DNA of 22,733 bases from the NCBI GenBank assembly GCA_964556005.1, contig CAZKUR010000062.1, positions 1-22,733 on the forward strand, given 5' to 3'. This document shows, one piece after another, positions 1 to 7,616 of the stretch. Position numbers and translations under genes: made by a program. Source of the stretch: CAZKUR01 sp964556005 (GTDB lineage: Bacteria; Bacteroidota; Ignavibacteria; Ignavibacteriales; Ignavibacteriaceae). Numbering within the stretch: the stretch's first letter is position 1; each line of letters starts with the position of its first letter. The notes beneath the pieces are model-generated. The model was not told where the DNA came from and did no database searches. It saw only the letters and a program-made list of their open reading frames with translations.

Positions 1-78
1 TATCGGGTAATAGATTCTTGATTCGGGATATATCATATGGTATATAGTATCGAGAAACAAGTACCGAGTATCCGGGAT
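1..78. repeat. Degenerate short tandem repeat at the left edge
   Basis: This stretch repeats variants of a roughly ten-base word: ATCGGGTA, TTCGGGATA, TATCGAGA, TACCGAGTA, TATCCGGGA. The copies are imperfect and irregularly spaced, so this looks like a decayed intergenic repeat, cut by the window start. It lies just downstream of the stop of the minus-strand gene at 79-294. I see no coding potential. The extent to the left is unknown. Confidence 0.4.
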
Positions 79-294
79 TTACACTGTTGGTTTCCCGTGC
101 TTCTTCATAATTTTTTCCCATTCCTGCATGCTTAGTTGCTCCGATTCATCAATCAGCATTATGGGAATATCGTTTTCTATTTTGTATCTGCGTCTTGTTT
201 TTTTATCGGTTGAAACAAGAGTGTCACCGTCAAGCACCAGGTCTGCTTTAGATTCGGGGCAGCATAAAATATCGAGTAATTCTTTGTTGATCAT
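79..294 (-). CDS. Trm112/YcaR-family small zinc-ribbon-like protein
   Basis: A 71-residue protein of the Trm112p-like (UPF0434/YcaR) family. It opens with the family's N-terminal signature: MINKELLDIL, then Cys11-Cys12-Pro and a Lys three residues later. It continues with the conserved YKIENDIPIMLIDE block at residues 37-50. In eukaryotes and archaea Trm112 binds zinc and activates methyltransferases; the role of the short bacterial forms is poorly defined. The classical four-cysteine zinc site is not complete here, since only the adjacent pair Cys11-Cys12 remains, which is common in bacterial members. I chose the ATG at 294; an in-frame TTG at 306 would add four residues (MRIA) that do not look like family sequence. 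It is divergent from the outer-membrane protein gene at 547. Family assignment is good, function is not known. Confidence 0.75.
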   Translation of the reverse strand: MINKELLDILCCPESKADLVLDGDTLVSTDKKTRRRYKIENDIPIMLIDESEQLSMQEWEKIMKKHGKPTV

Positions 295-546
295 GGCTAT
301 TCTCAAATTTAATTTGTTTTAAAGGACCGATTCAAAAATTGTTAAAAAGTTTGTTTATATCAACAAAAATAAAAATACTTTTACTTCTGTTGAGACCTTT
401 AACATTCTTTTTACGCATGTATTATAAAAAAATTATTGATCCGAAGTTTTAAATATGAATCTAATTATTCTAAATTTACAGTATAATTTTTCCTTCATTC
501 CGGGTTATTCTTAATATTTCTGCAAGAATTTTGAATGGAGTTTAAT
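295..546. other. Divergent intergenic region
   Basis: This 252-base AT-rich gap separates the minus-strand Trm112-like gene from the plus-strand outer-membrane protein gene and must hold promoters for both. A TATAAT lies at 482-487 in the plus orientation, but no recognisable -35 element sits at the right distance, so I do not call a promoter. I see no RNA gene or reading frame worth reporting. Confidence 0.4.
537..540 (+). promoter_or_regulatory. Ribosome binding site that decides the start of the outer-membrane protein
   Basis: GGAG at 537-540 lies six bases before the ATG at 547. The upstream in-frame ATG at 535 overlaps this site and has no Shine-Dalgarno sequence of its own. This favours the start at 547, which also puts the basic residues of the signal peptide at the N terminus (MLKRL). 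Confidence 0.65.
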
Positions 547-2085
547 ATGTTAAAGAGATTACCGGTTTTTCATTTTATTCCTTTTCCCGTTGTAATTTTT
601 ATAATCATATTTTCATCAACAATTATTTTCGGCCAGGGAAGTTATTATATATATAACAATAGTACCCTCCCGGATCAAACACTCACGGAACCTACTAATA
701 TTGTGCAGCGGTCTCCTAATTTTGAAGATGTAAAAGCCGTTGGAATTGGAAGGACACAAATTGCAAACGGAAGATGGTTTAATGCCATGCTTTATAACCC
801 TGCATTTTTAGGTGATAAAAAGAAAACGTTTGATATCTTCGGCGTAAGCGCAAGTTTACCCCCGAAGTCATTTAGTGCCGCACAATTTCTAAGCTCAAAT
901 GTGAATAATTTTATAAAAGGAGATTTTATAAAACAATTCGAACAAGGTTTAACGGACTATATTGCTGCAAATAATGAATCGGAGATAAATGCTGCGATCC
1001 ATGAAATGAACCAATCCCTGCAATTTGTACACGATTTATATTCAAAAGTAATCATCGATCCGAACGACCCGGAAGTTCACGGGCTAAATGTCGTCCCGGA
1101 TATAAACGTTCAATACGATAACTTTGGATTTTCTCTTTACGGGGATGCGCAAATCGGCTTCCTGATGATTCCGACTGAAACCTCTAATGCACTTAATCAA
1201 TTATATTTGCCGGAGAACGGCGTCGGATTGGATCAGCAGTCTCTCAACCAATTGATTTTAATATTAGGTGCATTTTTAAACAACTATAACAATGATTTGT
1301 CCGTAGATGTTCTTCCGCAGGCATTCGCTTTGAGTTATGTGGATGTTGTAGGGGCTTTCGGGTATGGAATGAAGTTATCCGATAATTTTAATATCGGGGC
1401 GGATATCAAAGTTATAAACAGGAGGTTTTCAACTAAATATATAACAACGGAAAATTATAGCAGTGTCCTTAATGAAGCAAGAAAAGATATAAACAAATCG
1501 ATTACAGGTGTTACTGCAGATATCGGCGGTTTTTATAGATTTGAAAAGACTAAAACTCAAGTCGGGCTTTCGCTTCAAAATATTATTCCTCTTAACAAAG
1601 TTGTATCGGATTTGAATGTACCGTATTCCGCTTCTTATTACGATTATTATAGGGATGCAAACGGCAATATCCAGGTAGGATACGTCGATCAGAACCATAA
1701 CTTCACGCCGAATCCAAACGGGGATACGCTGCTGACCCAAATTAAACAAAAATATCACATTATATTTCCATTTGAATTAAAGGCACCGTTTTTAGCAAAT
1801 ATAGGCGTTCTTCAAAATATTTTCGATAACTGGGACGTAAGCATGGATATTGTTGATCTATTTAAGAATGATAACACTTTTGAAAATTATACCGACAGGA
1901 TCAGGCTGGGTTCCGAATACAGAATTTTACACGACTTGCTTGCATTCAGAGCCGGTCTGTCGGATCTGAGAGCTACGCTTGGGTTTGGTTTGAATTTAAA
2001 ATATTTGCAATTCGATTTTGCTTATGCGTATGATAATTTTATTACAAATTATTCGCTTTACCTTCAGCTAAAATTGAGACTCTAA
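547..2085 (+). CDS. Outer-membrane beta-barrel protein, PorV/TraF-like
   Basis: A 512-residue exported protein of unknown specific function. Residues 1-30 form a signal peptide: MLKRL, then a long hydrophobic stretch ending IIFGQ. The mature part has the look of the PorV/TraF-like outer-membrane beta-barrel group seen in Bacteroidota and relatives. It has a NPAFLGD motif at 84-90, many alternating hydrophobic/polar strands such as GVTADIGGFYRF near residue 320, and a C-terminal strand ending SLYLQLKLRL, typical of BAM-inserted proteins. There is no type IX secretion sorting domain. It has its own start and no co-directional neighbour close by, and its TAA overlaps the stop of tag on the other strand (2082-2085). 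Beta-barrel localisation is inferred from sequence style; the exact family name (TraF_2 or DUF5723-like) would need a profile search. Confidence 0.65.
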   Translation: MLKRLPVFHFIPFPVVIFIIIFSSTIIFGQGSYYIYNNSTLPDQTLTEPTNIVQRSPNFEDVKAVGIGRTQIANGRWFNAMLYNPAFLGDKKKTFDIFGVSASLPPKSFSAAQFLSSNVNNFIKGDFIKQFEQGLTDYIAANNESEINAAIHEMNQSLQFVHDLYSKVIIDPNDPEVHGLNVVPDINVQYDNFGFSLYGDAQIGFLMIPTETSNALNQLYLPENGVGLDQQSLNQLILILGAFLNNYNNDLSVDVLPQAFALSYVDVVGAFGYGMKLSDNFNIGADIKVINRRFSTKYITTENYSSVLNEARKDINKSITGVTADIGGFYRFEKTKTQVGLSLQNIIPLNKVVSDLNVPYSASYYDYYRDANGNIQVGYVDQNHNFTPNPNGDTLLTQIKQKYHIIFPFELKAPFLANIGVLQNIFDNWDVSMDIVDLFKNDNTFENYTDRIRLGSEYRILHDLLAFRAGLSDLRATLGFGLNLKYLQFDFAYAYDNFITNYSLYLQLKLRL

Positions 2086-2651
2086 ATATTTTGCAGTTCT
2101 TCATATCTAAAGCAGTCTATTGTATGATCATTGACCATACCGGTAGCCTGCATGTGCGCGTAAATTATCGTTGAGCCTACAAACTTGAAGCCGCGTTTTT
2201 TCAAATCAAGACTGATTAAGTCGGAAAGCTTTGTTTTTGCAGGAATTTCCTTAATTGATCTGAATTTATTTTTAACAGGCTCACCGTTTACAAATCCCCA
2301 GATATATTTATCGAAAGTCCCGAATTCCTTTCTTACCTGTAAAAATGCATTTGCATTTGTCACTGCAGCATTGATTTTTAACTTGTTGCGGATTATGCCT
2401 TTATCTTTCATCAGCGAATTAATTTTTCTCTTATCATAATTTGCAATTTTTTTGTAGTCGAAATTATCGAATGCTTTACGGAAGTTTTCTCTTTTATGAA
2501 GGATAGTCCGCCAGCTAAGCCCGGCCTGGAATCCTTCAAGAACCAAAAATTCGAAAAGTTTCTTATCGTTATGAAGCCGCACTCCCCATTCTTTATCGTG
2601 ATATTTAATCATTAATGGATCATCCGAAGGCCATGGACAGCGTTGTTTCAT
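2082..2651 (-). CDS. tag: 3-methyladenine DNA glycosylase I
   Basis: Tag removes 3-methyladenine from alkylated DNA as the first step of base excision repair. The 189-residue protein aligns by eye along its full length with E. coli Tag (RCxW, YHDxEWGV, LEGxQAGLSW, KKRGFKFVG, NDH). The zinc ligands are present as Cys5, His18, His176 and Cys180, each one residue later than in E. coli. The base-pocket residues Glu39 and Trp47 are also present. Start choice: an upstream in-frame ATG at 2657 leaves only two bases after the AGGA ribosome site, whereas the ATG at 2651 has eight and gives an N terminus (MKQRC) like that of E. coli (MERC). The gene converges on the outer-membrane protein gene, with a four-base overlap of stop codons, so the two share no room for a separate terminator. 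Confidence 0.95.
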   Translation of the reverse strand: MKQRCPWPSDDPLMIKYHDKEWGVRLHNDKKLFEFLVLEGFQAGLSWRTILHKRENFRKAFDNFDYKKIANYDKRKINSLMKDKGIIRNKLKINAAVTNANAFLQVRKEFGTFDKYIWGFVNGEPVKNKFRSIKEIPAKTKLSDLISLDLKKRGFKFVGSTIIYAHMQATGMVNDHTIDCFRYEELQNI

Positions 2652-2699
2652 GTACATTTTCCTTTCTATTAAATTGATACTCTACAAATATAAATTAGC

Positions 2700-2761
2700 T
2701 TTTTGTCTGTCGTGGCACGGATTAGTAATCTGTGCTACGATGTAAATTAAAGACAGAAAAA
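2700..2761. repeat. REP-like palindrome, copy 1, with nested flanking inverted repeat
   Basis: The core at 2711-2739 is a near-perfect hairpin: arm GTGGCACGGATT, loop AGT, arm AATCTGTGCTAC, closed by an outer C-G pair. The two deviations from perfect symmetry are A-to-G changes that would still pair as G-U in RNA. The core sits inside a second inverted repeat: TTTTT-GT-CTGTC on the left (2700-2711) and GACAGAAAAA on the right (2752-2761). A second copy lies at 21270-21298. Small palindromes of this type in many genomes are REP elements moved by RAYT (IS200/IS605-like) transposases; none is encoded in this window. Confidence 0.75.
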
Positions 2762-2867
2762 TATCTATGCCTAACTTGCAATAAATAATCTTCATCACAA
2801 TGTTACCTTAAATAAAATTATTTCTGTTATATTTAGCTGAACAAATAAAATGTACCGGATTATTATC

Positions 2868-2906
2868 AGCGTATTAGCGGCAAAAGAGAAAGGCTACGAA
2901 TACGCT
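2868..2906. repeat. Bulged hairpin of unknown role
   Basis: AGCGTATT at 2868-2875 pairs with AATACGCT at 2899-2906. After a three-base bulge the stem continues with AGC/GCT, giving eleven pairs around a purine-rich 14-base loop. There is no T-run after it, so it does not look like an intrinsic terminator. It may be a decayed repeat or a structured leader of ppk2, 208 bases before its start. Confidence 0.35.
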
Positions 2907-3113
2907 AATTAGAATTGAAAAGCTATTCTTTAAATTATAAAAAAGAATAAACAAAGTAATGCATTAGCCAAAAATTGAGAATAAAGTGAGAAGTAGAGTT
3001 GACATCTTTGATTTTAATTTTGAAAAAATTAAGCATAATATTGCTGACAAAAAAATATTTTTTTTATTATTATAAAGATGATATTTCTTACTCGTTAAAA
3101 AAGGAAAAAGAAA

Positions 3114-3977
3114 ATGAAATTTGAAGAATTTTTAGCGAAGCCGGATACTAAAATCGAACTATCTAAATTCAACACTTCTTCAACCGGTGAATATAAATCC
3201 AAAAAAGAAACAAAAAAAGATTTAAAGAAGAATATAAAAGTAATGAGCGAGCTCCAGGAAGAGCTTTATGCACATGATAAATATTCGGTTCTATTAATTT
3301 TCCAGGCAATGGATGCCGCCGGGAAAGACGGTACAATAAAACATGTAATGAGCGGGCTTAATCCTCAGGGAGTTCAAGTCATAAGCTTCAAACAGCCTTC
3401 GAAAGAAGAACTTGATCATGATTACCTCTGGAGAATTTCAAAAAATTTGCCTGAGAGAGGAAGAATAGGGATTTTCAACCGTTCGCATTATGAAGAGGTG
3501 CTGGTTGTAAAAGTTCATGATTTAATTAAAGGTCAAAGCATTCCTCAAAAATTAGTGGGAAAGAATATCTGGGAGCAAAGGTACAGACAAATTAGCGATT
3601 TTGAAAAATATCTTTACGAAAACGGAACAATAATTTTGAAGTTTTTTCTTCATGTTTCTAAGGAAGAACAAAAGAAAAGATTTTTAGAAAGAATTGATAC
3701 ATCGTCGAAGAATTGGAAATTTTCCGGTGCCGATATAAAAGAAAGAGAATTTTGGAACGATTATCAGAAAGCTTATGCCGAAGCAATTTCACATACGAGC
3801 AAACAGCATGCACCATGGTACATTATTCCGGCAGATCATAAATGGTATATGAGACTGCTGGTCTCGCAAATTATAGTTGAAACTCTTGAGAATTTGAAGT
3901 TATCCTATCCGAAATTAAATCCCCAGCAGCTTGCGGATTTGGAAAAATATAAGAAGCAGTTGCTTGGAGAAAAATAA
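3114..3977 (+). CDS. ppk2: Polyphosphate:nucleotide phosphotransferase, PPK2 family
   Basis: A cytosolic 287-residue single-domain PPK2 enzyme. It transfers phosphate from polyphosphate to nucleoside mono- or diphosphates (or the reverse), linking the polyphosphate store to ATP/GTP supply. The Walker A loop is QAMDAAGKDG at 64-73, with Lys71. The Walker B-type block FNRSHYEEVLV begins at 121, and the lid region with basic residues lies near 189-212 (RFLERID through KERE). The segment NPQGVQVISFKQPSKEELDH is typical of the subfamily annotated as PPK2_rel_1, generally grouped with class III (AMP/ADP-using) enzymes; that substrate class is inferred from resemblance. Start at ATG 3114 with a purine-rich AAAGGAAAAAG upstream. 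A convergent terminator follows the gene. No ppk1 or ppx is in view. Confidence 0.92.
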   Translation: MKFEEFLAKPDTKIELSKFNTSSTGEYKSKKETKKDLKKNIKVMSELQEELYAHDKYSVLLIFQAMDAAGKDGTIKHVMSGLNPQGVQVISFKQPSKEELDHDYLWRISKNLPERGRIGIFNRSHYEEVLVVKVHDLIKGQSIPQKLVGKNIWEQRYRQISDFEKYLYENGTIILKFFLHVSKEEQKKRFLERIDTSSKNWKFSGADIKEREFWNDYQKAYAEAISHTSKQHAPWYIIPADHKWYMRLLVSQIIVETLENLKLSYPKLNPQQLADLEKYKKQLLGEK

Positions 3978-3988
3978 CAGCAGCTAAA

Positions 3989-4040
3989 AAAGATAGACAT
4001 CTTCTCAATATGTACTGCAACGAGGGAAGATGTCATCTTT
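3989..4040. terminator. Bidirectional terminator between ppk2 and arsC-like gene
   Basis: The arm at 3989-4004 (AAAGAT, one bulged A, GACATCTTC) pairs with 4026-4040 (GAAGATGTCATCTTT) to give 15 pairs around a 21-base loop. The stem carries A-residues on its left side and T-residues on its right, so it can act in both directions. It sits exactly between two convergent stop codons (3977 and 4044), where a shared terminator is expected. Confidence 0.75.
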
Positions 4041-4043
4041 CGA

Positions 4044-4394
4044 TTAAAATATCTCTTTAATTCTTTCCGGCGGCCTGGCGAGAATAGCTTTATCGCCTTT
4101 TTCAATAATCGGTCTTTGTACAAGGTCGGGTTGTTTGATCATGAGATTTAAAATTTCTTCTTCCGAATAATTACTTTTCTTAAAATTTAAATTTTTGTAA
4201 GCCTGTTCGTTTTTCCGTAAAATTTCGCTCGGTTTCATCCCCATTTTCTTCAATAAAGTTTTTAGTTTGTTTTTTGAAAACGGCTCGATATAATAATTAA
4301 CCTTTTCAAAATCCACACCGTTTTCCTGGAGGATTTTAGCAACCTTCCTGCAAGTGGTGCATGTCGGTTTTTCGTACACTGTTATTTTCGGCAT
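4044..4394 (-). CDS. ArsC/Spx-family thioredoxin-fold reductase
   Basis: A 116-residue member of the glutaredoxin-linked arsenate reductase (ArsC/YffB/Spx) family. It has the N-terminal motif KPTCTTCRK with Cys12 and Cys15, and arginines at 60, 94 and 107. Cys12, Arg60, Arg94 and Arg107 coincide with the numbering of the catalytic cysteine and the three oxyanion-binding arginines of plasmid R773 ArsC, so true arsenate reduction is plausible. The extra Cys15 gives a CxxC pair as in Spx-like regulators and thioredoxin-type members. No arsenite pump (arsB/acr3) or arsR lies beside it, so an arsenic role is not supported by context. AAGGAAAG lies upstream of the ATG. It is downstream of, and on the same strand as, the antiporter gene, with a gap of 259 bases, so probably not an operon. 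Confidence 0.8.
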   Translation of the reverse strand: MPKITVYEKPTCTTCRKVAKILQENGVDFEKVNYYIEPFSKNKLKTLLKKMGMKPSEILRKNEQAYKNLNFKKSNYSEEEILNLMIKQPDLVQRPIIEKGDKAILARPPERIKEIF

Positions 4395-4653
4395 AATTTA
4401 TTTCTTTCCTTATAATTTATAATAACTCATGTTTGACAATATTAGGAATAATTGAATTTTGGAAAAAATTTAAAAACATTATCCGTTTTCCAGCATTCCA
4501 TTATACCAAAGATTTTTGTGTAAAGACATTAATAATTTCTTTTTTGTTTTAAAACTTGAAAAAGATAATTAAATCTTATTTATGCCAATAACCAATCTTT
4601 TAATTTTTTAATCCTTAAATTATATTTCCAATTTAATCAGAAAAGCAGTCGAA

Positions 4654-6624
4654 TTAAGCCTCTTTACTCAATAATTGGATCGCTTTATCAACCGCATTGT
4701 GATTTCCTGTTATCACCAATGTATCCTTTGCAAAAAGTCTTTCATTGGGAACAATGCTGGTAATTGTTCTATTTTCTCTGACTATTGCAATAATGGTTGC
4801 TTCGGTTTTTGCCCGTATATTTAATTCACCAATGGATTTTCCGATATGCAGATTATTCTCATCGACGTAATAAGTTTCGGTTAATCCGGCTGCAAGTATT
4901 TCATTAATATTAATAAAAGGATTAGCTTCTCCGGGCTCTTTCAACATTAACTTATAAGATTCTGCCCTTAGTAAATTTACCTGCTGTTGGATAACATTCA
5001 GCGGTATATGATATTTTGAAAGAACGGTTCTGAAAATTTCAATAGACGTTTCAAATTCTTCAGGTATAACATAATCCGCTCCCAATTTATTAAAGCCTTC
5101 AATTTCACCAACGAATCTTGTACGGACTATTTTATAAATATTGGAGTTTAGCTTTTTAACATGCTGCAATCCGGCTTTAATTGATTTTGAATCGGGAATG
5201 GTAAAAACAATTACACTTGCAGACACAATATTTGCGCTTCTTAAAACTTCCTCACGCGTAATATCCCCAAAGATTATTTTTTCTCCTTTCCGTTTTTCAT
5301 TTTTTACGGTTTCGGGATTGAGCTCGACAATTATAAATTTTATTCCCGCCTCTTTTAATACGCTTGCAAGATTTCTTCCGTTTACCCCAAAGCCTACTAT
5401 TATTACATGGTCATGTAAATCTTCGAGTGTTTTATCGACTTTTGTCAAATTAAATTCATTTGCAATTACTGATTTATAAGCGATCACCTCGCCTAACTTC
5501 TGTAAAAACGGAGTCAGCACCATAGTAAAAATTGTGCAGGCAATTAGAGCGTTATAAAATTCATTGTCGATTAAGTTCAAACCCAGGCCGACTTGCGCAG
5601 TTACAAATGAGAACTCACCTATTTGTGCCAAACCTAACCCGGTAATGATCCCTACTCTTAAAGGGTATTTAATTATTTTTACAATAAAAGTAATGATACT
5701 CGATTTAAGTATTATTAAAAGCAAACTTGCCGAAAGTAAAAGCAAAGGAAATGTAATTACGAAATTAATGTTCAGCAAAAGTCCGACAGAGACAAAAAAG
5801 ATGCTGTTAAAAACATCTTTGAGAGGAATTATTTCGGAAACTACCTGGTGATTGAATTCAGATTCAGATAAAATTAATCCGGCTACAAAGGCACCAAGTG
5901 CAAACGATAAGCCTATTGTATGAGTAAGATATGCCGTACCTAAAAATAGAAGAATTGTTCCAACCGTGAATGCTTCTCTCATTCTCAGCTTTGCAAGCTG
6001 GAATAAAATTTTCGGCATTAAATATTTTGCAAGCAGGATAATTATAAAAACAGCAGCAAAAGCATAAAACAGCTGGAATATAATTCCGCCGATAGAAAAT
6101 CCATCACCTGAATTGAATATAGGCAGTAGAAGAAAAATCGGAACAATTGCCAGGTCTTGAAAAATTAATATTCCAAGTGAAATTTTTCCATGAGGAGTTT
6201 CCAGTTCGTTTTTATCCGATAAAAGCTTGAGCACAACTGCGGTACTGGAAAGGCTGATCAGAATTCCTAAAAAAACTGCACGGTTTAGTTGAATTCCCCA
6301 TAAATAAAAAATTACTGATGAAATAATTATCGTTATTAATACCTGCAGTCCGCCTGCAATCAGCAGAAATTTTTTCATTTCGATTAATTGCTTAAGAGAG
6401 ATTTCCAGGCCAATGCTGAATAAAAGAAGCAGAACTCCAATCTCCGCCATCACTTCGATTTGATTGATTTCGGAAATTAATTTGAATCCGTATGGGCCGA
6501 TAATAATTCCCGCAATCAAAAATCCTACTACACTCGGAATATTTATTTTTTTAAAGAGGAAGATTATCGGTACTGAAACAATTAAGATGATAACCAATTC
6601 TTTAATTATTGGTAAGTCATGCAT
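4654..6624 (-). CDS. KefB/CPA2-type cation:proton antiporter with RCK domains
   Basis: A 656-residue inner-membrane antiporter of the monovalent cation:proton antiporter-2 family. Residues 1-380 form about a dozen membrane helices with the family motifs EIGVLLLLFSIGLE (61-74), LSSTAVVLKLL (125-135) and LIFQDLAIVP (153-162); Asp156 is the expected ion-coupling aspartate. Residues 405-525 are a TrkA-N (RCK) nucleotide-binding domain with HVIIVGFGVNGRN (Rossmann GxGxxG) and an acidic residue at the end of the second strand (IIVELN). Residues about 545-650 are a TrkA-C domain. The layout matches KefB/KefC and related K+ or Na+ exchangers; the ion cannot be told from sequence. There is no clear Shine-Dalgarno before the ATG at 6624. 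It is divergent from tpiA. Confidence 0.88.
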   Translation of the reverse strand: MHDLPIIKELVIILIVSVPIIFLFKKINIPSVVGFLIAGIIIGPYGFKLISEINQIEVMAEIGVLLLLFSIGLEISLKQLIEMKKFLLIAGGLQVLITIIISSVIFYLWGIQLNRAVFLGILISLSSTAVVLKLLSDKNELETPHGKISLGILIFQDLAIVPIFLLLPIFNSGDGFSIGGIIFQLFYAFAAVFIIILLAKYLMPKILFQLAKLRMREAFTVGTILLFLGTAYLTHTIGLSFALGAFVAGLILSESEFNHQVVSEIIPLKDVFNSIFFVSVGLLLNINFVITFPLLLLSASLLLIILKSSIITFIVKIIKYPLRVGIITGLGLAQIGEFSFVTAQVGLGLNLIDNEFYNALIACTIFTMVLTPFLQKLGEVIAYKSVIANEFNLTKVDKTLEDLHDHVIIVGFGVNGRNLASVLKEAGIKFIIVELNPETVKNEKRKGEKIIFGDITREEVLRSANIVSASVIVFTIPDSKSIKAGLQHVKKLNSNIYKIVRTRFVGEIEGFNKLGADYVIPEEFETSIEIFRTVLSKYHIPLNVIQQQVNLLRAESYKLMLKEPGEANPFININEILAAGLTETYYVDENNLHIGKSIGELNIRAKTEATIIAIVRENRTITSIVPNERLFAKDTLVITGNHNAVDKAIQLLSKEA

Positions 6625-6854
6625 AGTTGATTAAAGCTACAACGATATTAAAATTACTTGTCTTAACATTTTATAATGCCTAATTTAATCTTTAAAGAGA
6701 ACATTAAAAATCATGTCTTTAAAATTATAATAAGGAAAATTTATGTAAAACGGACTTGAAAAATTAAATATAACTTTCAATGAATTATAAAAATCTATTC
6801 AGGGTTTTTACTATTTTTCATGATTAAATCAATAAAAAAATTTGTGAGGAGCAA

Positions 6855-7610
6855 ATGCGTATTAAAATAGTTGCCGGCAACTGGAAAATGAATAATGACA
6901 TTTCCCAAACAAGAACATTAATTAAAAAACTTATCGACGGATTGAAAGTCGAAAGTACAAACTGCGGTGTTATAATTTGTCCTCCGTTTACATCTTTAGC
7001 CGGAGCTAATGAGCTTATCAATGAAACAAATATAAAGCTTGGCGCTCAAAATATGTATGCTGAAGAAAAAGGAGCTTTTACAGGCGAAATCTCGCCGGAC
7101 ATGCTGAAGAGCGTTGGATGCGAATATGTTATTTTAGGCCACTCCGAAAGAAGAACTATTTTTAAAGAAACTGATGAGTTAATAAATAAAAAAATCCATC
7201 TTGCATTAAAGAAAGATTTAAACCCGATTTTTTGTGTAGGTGAAACCGAACAGGAAAGAGAAGATGATAAAACCGAAGAAGTAATTAAAAGACAGGTAAC
7301 GGAAGGACTTTCAAAAGTTTCGTCTTCGGATATGGGAAAAATAATAATCGCGTACGAACCTATATGGGCAATCGGGACAGGTAAAAACGCAACTCCCGAG
7401 CAGGCGCAGGCTGTACATCTATTCATTAGAGATTTAATAGCACAAAATTATTCGCAAAAAATTGCCAACGATTTAATCATTCAATACGGCGGAAGCGTAA
7501 AACCGGATAACGCAAAAGAGCTGCTTTCGCAAAGGGATATCGACGGCGCACTTGTCGGCGGTGCAAGCTTAAAAGCCGATGCTTTTATTGGAATAATTAA
7601 AGCGGCTTAA
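6855..7610 (+). CDS. tpiA: Triosephosphate isomerase
   Basis: Interconverts dihydroxyacetone phosphate and glyceraldehyde 3-phosphate in glycolysis and gluconeogenesis; cytosolic. It is full length at 251 residues. The active-site residues are present: Asn9 and Lys11 in AGNWKMN, His96 in GHSERR, Glu168 in YEPIWAIGTG, and the phosphate-binding loops around 211-215 (YGGSV) and 235-237 (VGG). A strong ribosome site, GAGGAG, lies just before the ATG at 6855. The gene stands alone: the antiporter gene upstream is divergent, and a hairpin follows 20 bases after its stop. Confidence 0.97.
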   Translation: MRIKIVAGNWKMNNDISQTRTLIKKLIDGLKVESTNCGVIICPPFTSLAGANELINETNIKLGAQNMYAEEKGAFTGEISPDMLKSVGCEYVILGHSERRTIFKETDELINKKIHLALKKDLNPIFCVGETEQEREDDKTEEVIKRQVTEGLSKVSSSDMGKIIIAYEPIWAIGTGKNATPEQAQAVHLFIRDLIAQNYSQKIANDLIIQYGGSVKPDNAKELLSQRDIDGALVGGASLKADAFIGIIKAA

Positions 7611-7616
7611 ATATTT

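Larger units (their letters stand above)
2652..3113. other. 462-base intergenic region with two inverted-repeat elements
   Basis: This gap separates the divergent tag and ppk2 genes. It holds a REP-like palindrome with nested flanking arms (2700-2761) and a bulged hairpin at 2868-2906. A TTGACA hexamer lies at 2999-3004, but no -10 box is visible at about 17 bases, so I do not call a promoter. The last 100 bases are very AT-rich with an A/T run near 3050-3070. No small gene is apparent on either strand. Confidence 0.5.

Noticed and set aside
482..487. TATAAT as a -10 box for the outer-membrane protein gene
   Set aside because: No -35-like hexamer lies 16-18 bases upstream, and the surrounding DNA is so AT-rich that TATAAT is expected often.
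2999..3004. TTGACA as a -35 box for ppk2
   Set aside because: The nearest -10-like hexamer (CATAAT) is about 29 bases away, too far for a sigma-70 promoter.
6732..6748. AAGGA followed six bases later by ATG-TAA, a minimal start-stop element upstream of tpiA
   Set aside because: The sequence is short and AT-rich, so such a combination is likely by chance; no leader peptide or alternative structure supports attenuation.
7046..7426. Minus-strand open frame of 126 codons inside tpiA
   Set aside because: It is antisense to an unmistakable triosephosphate isomerase and has no recognisable protein features.
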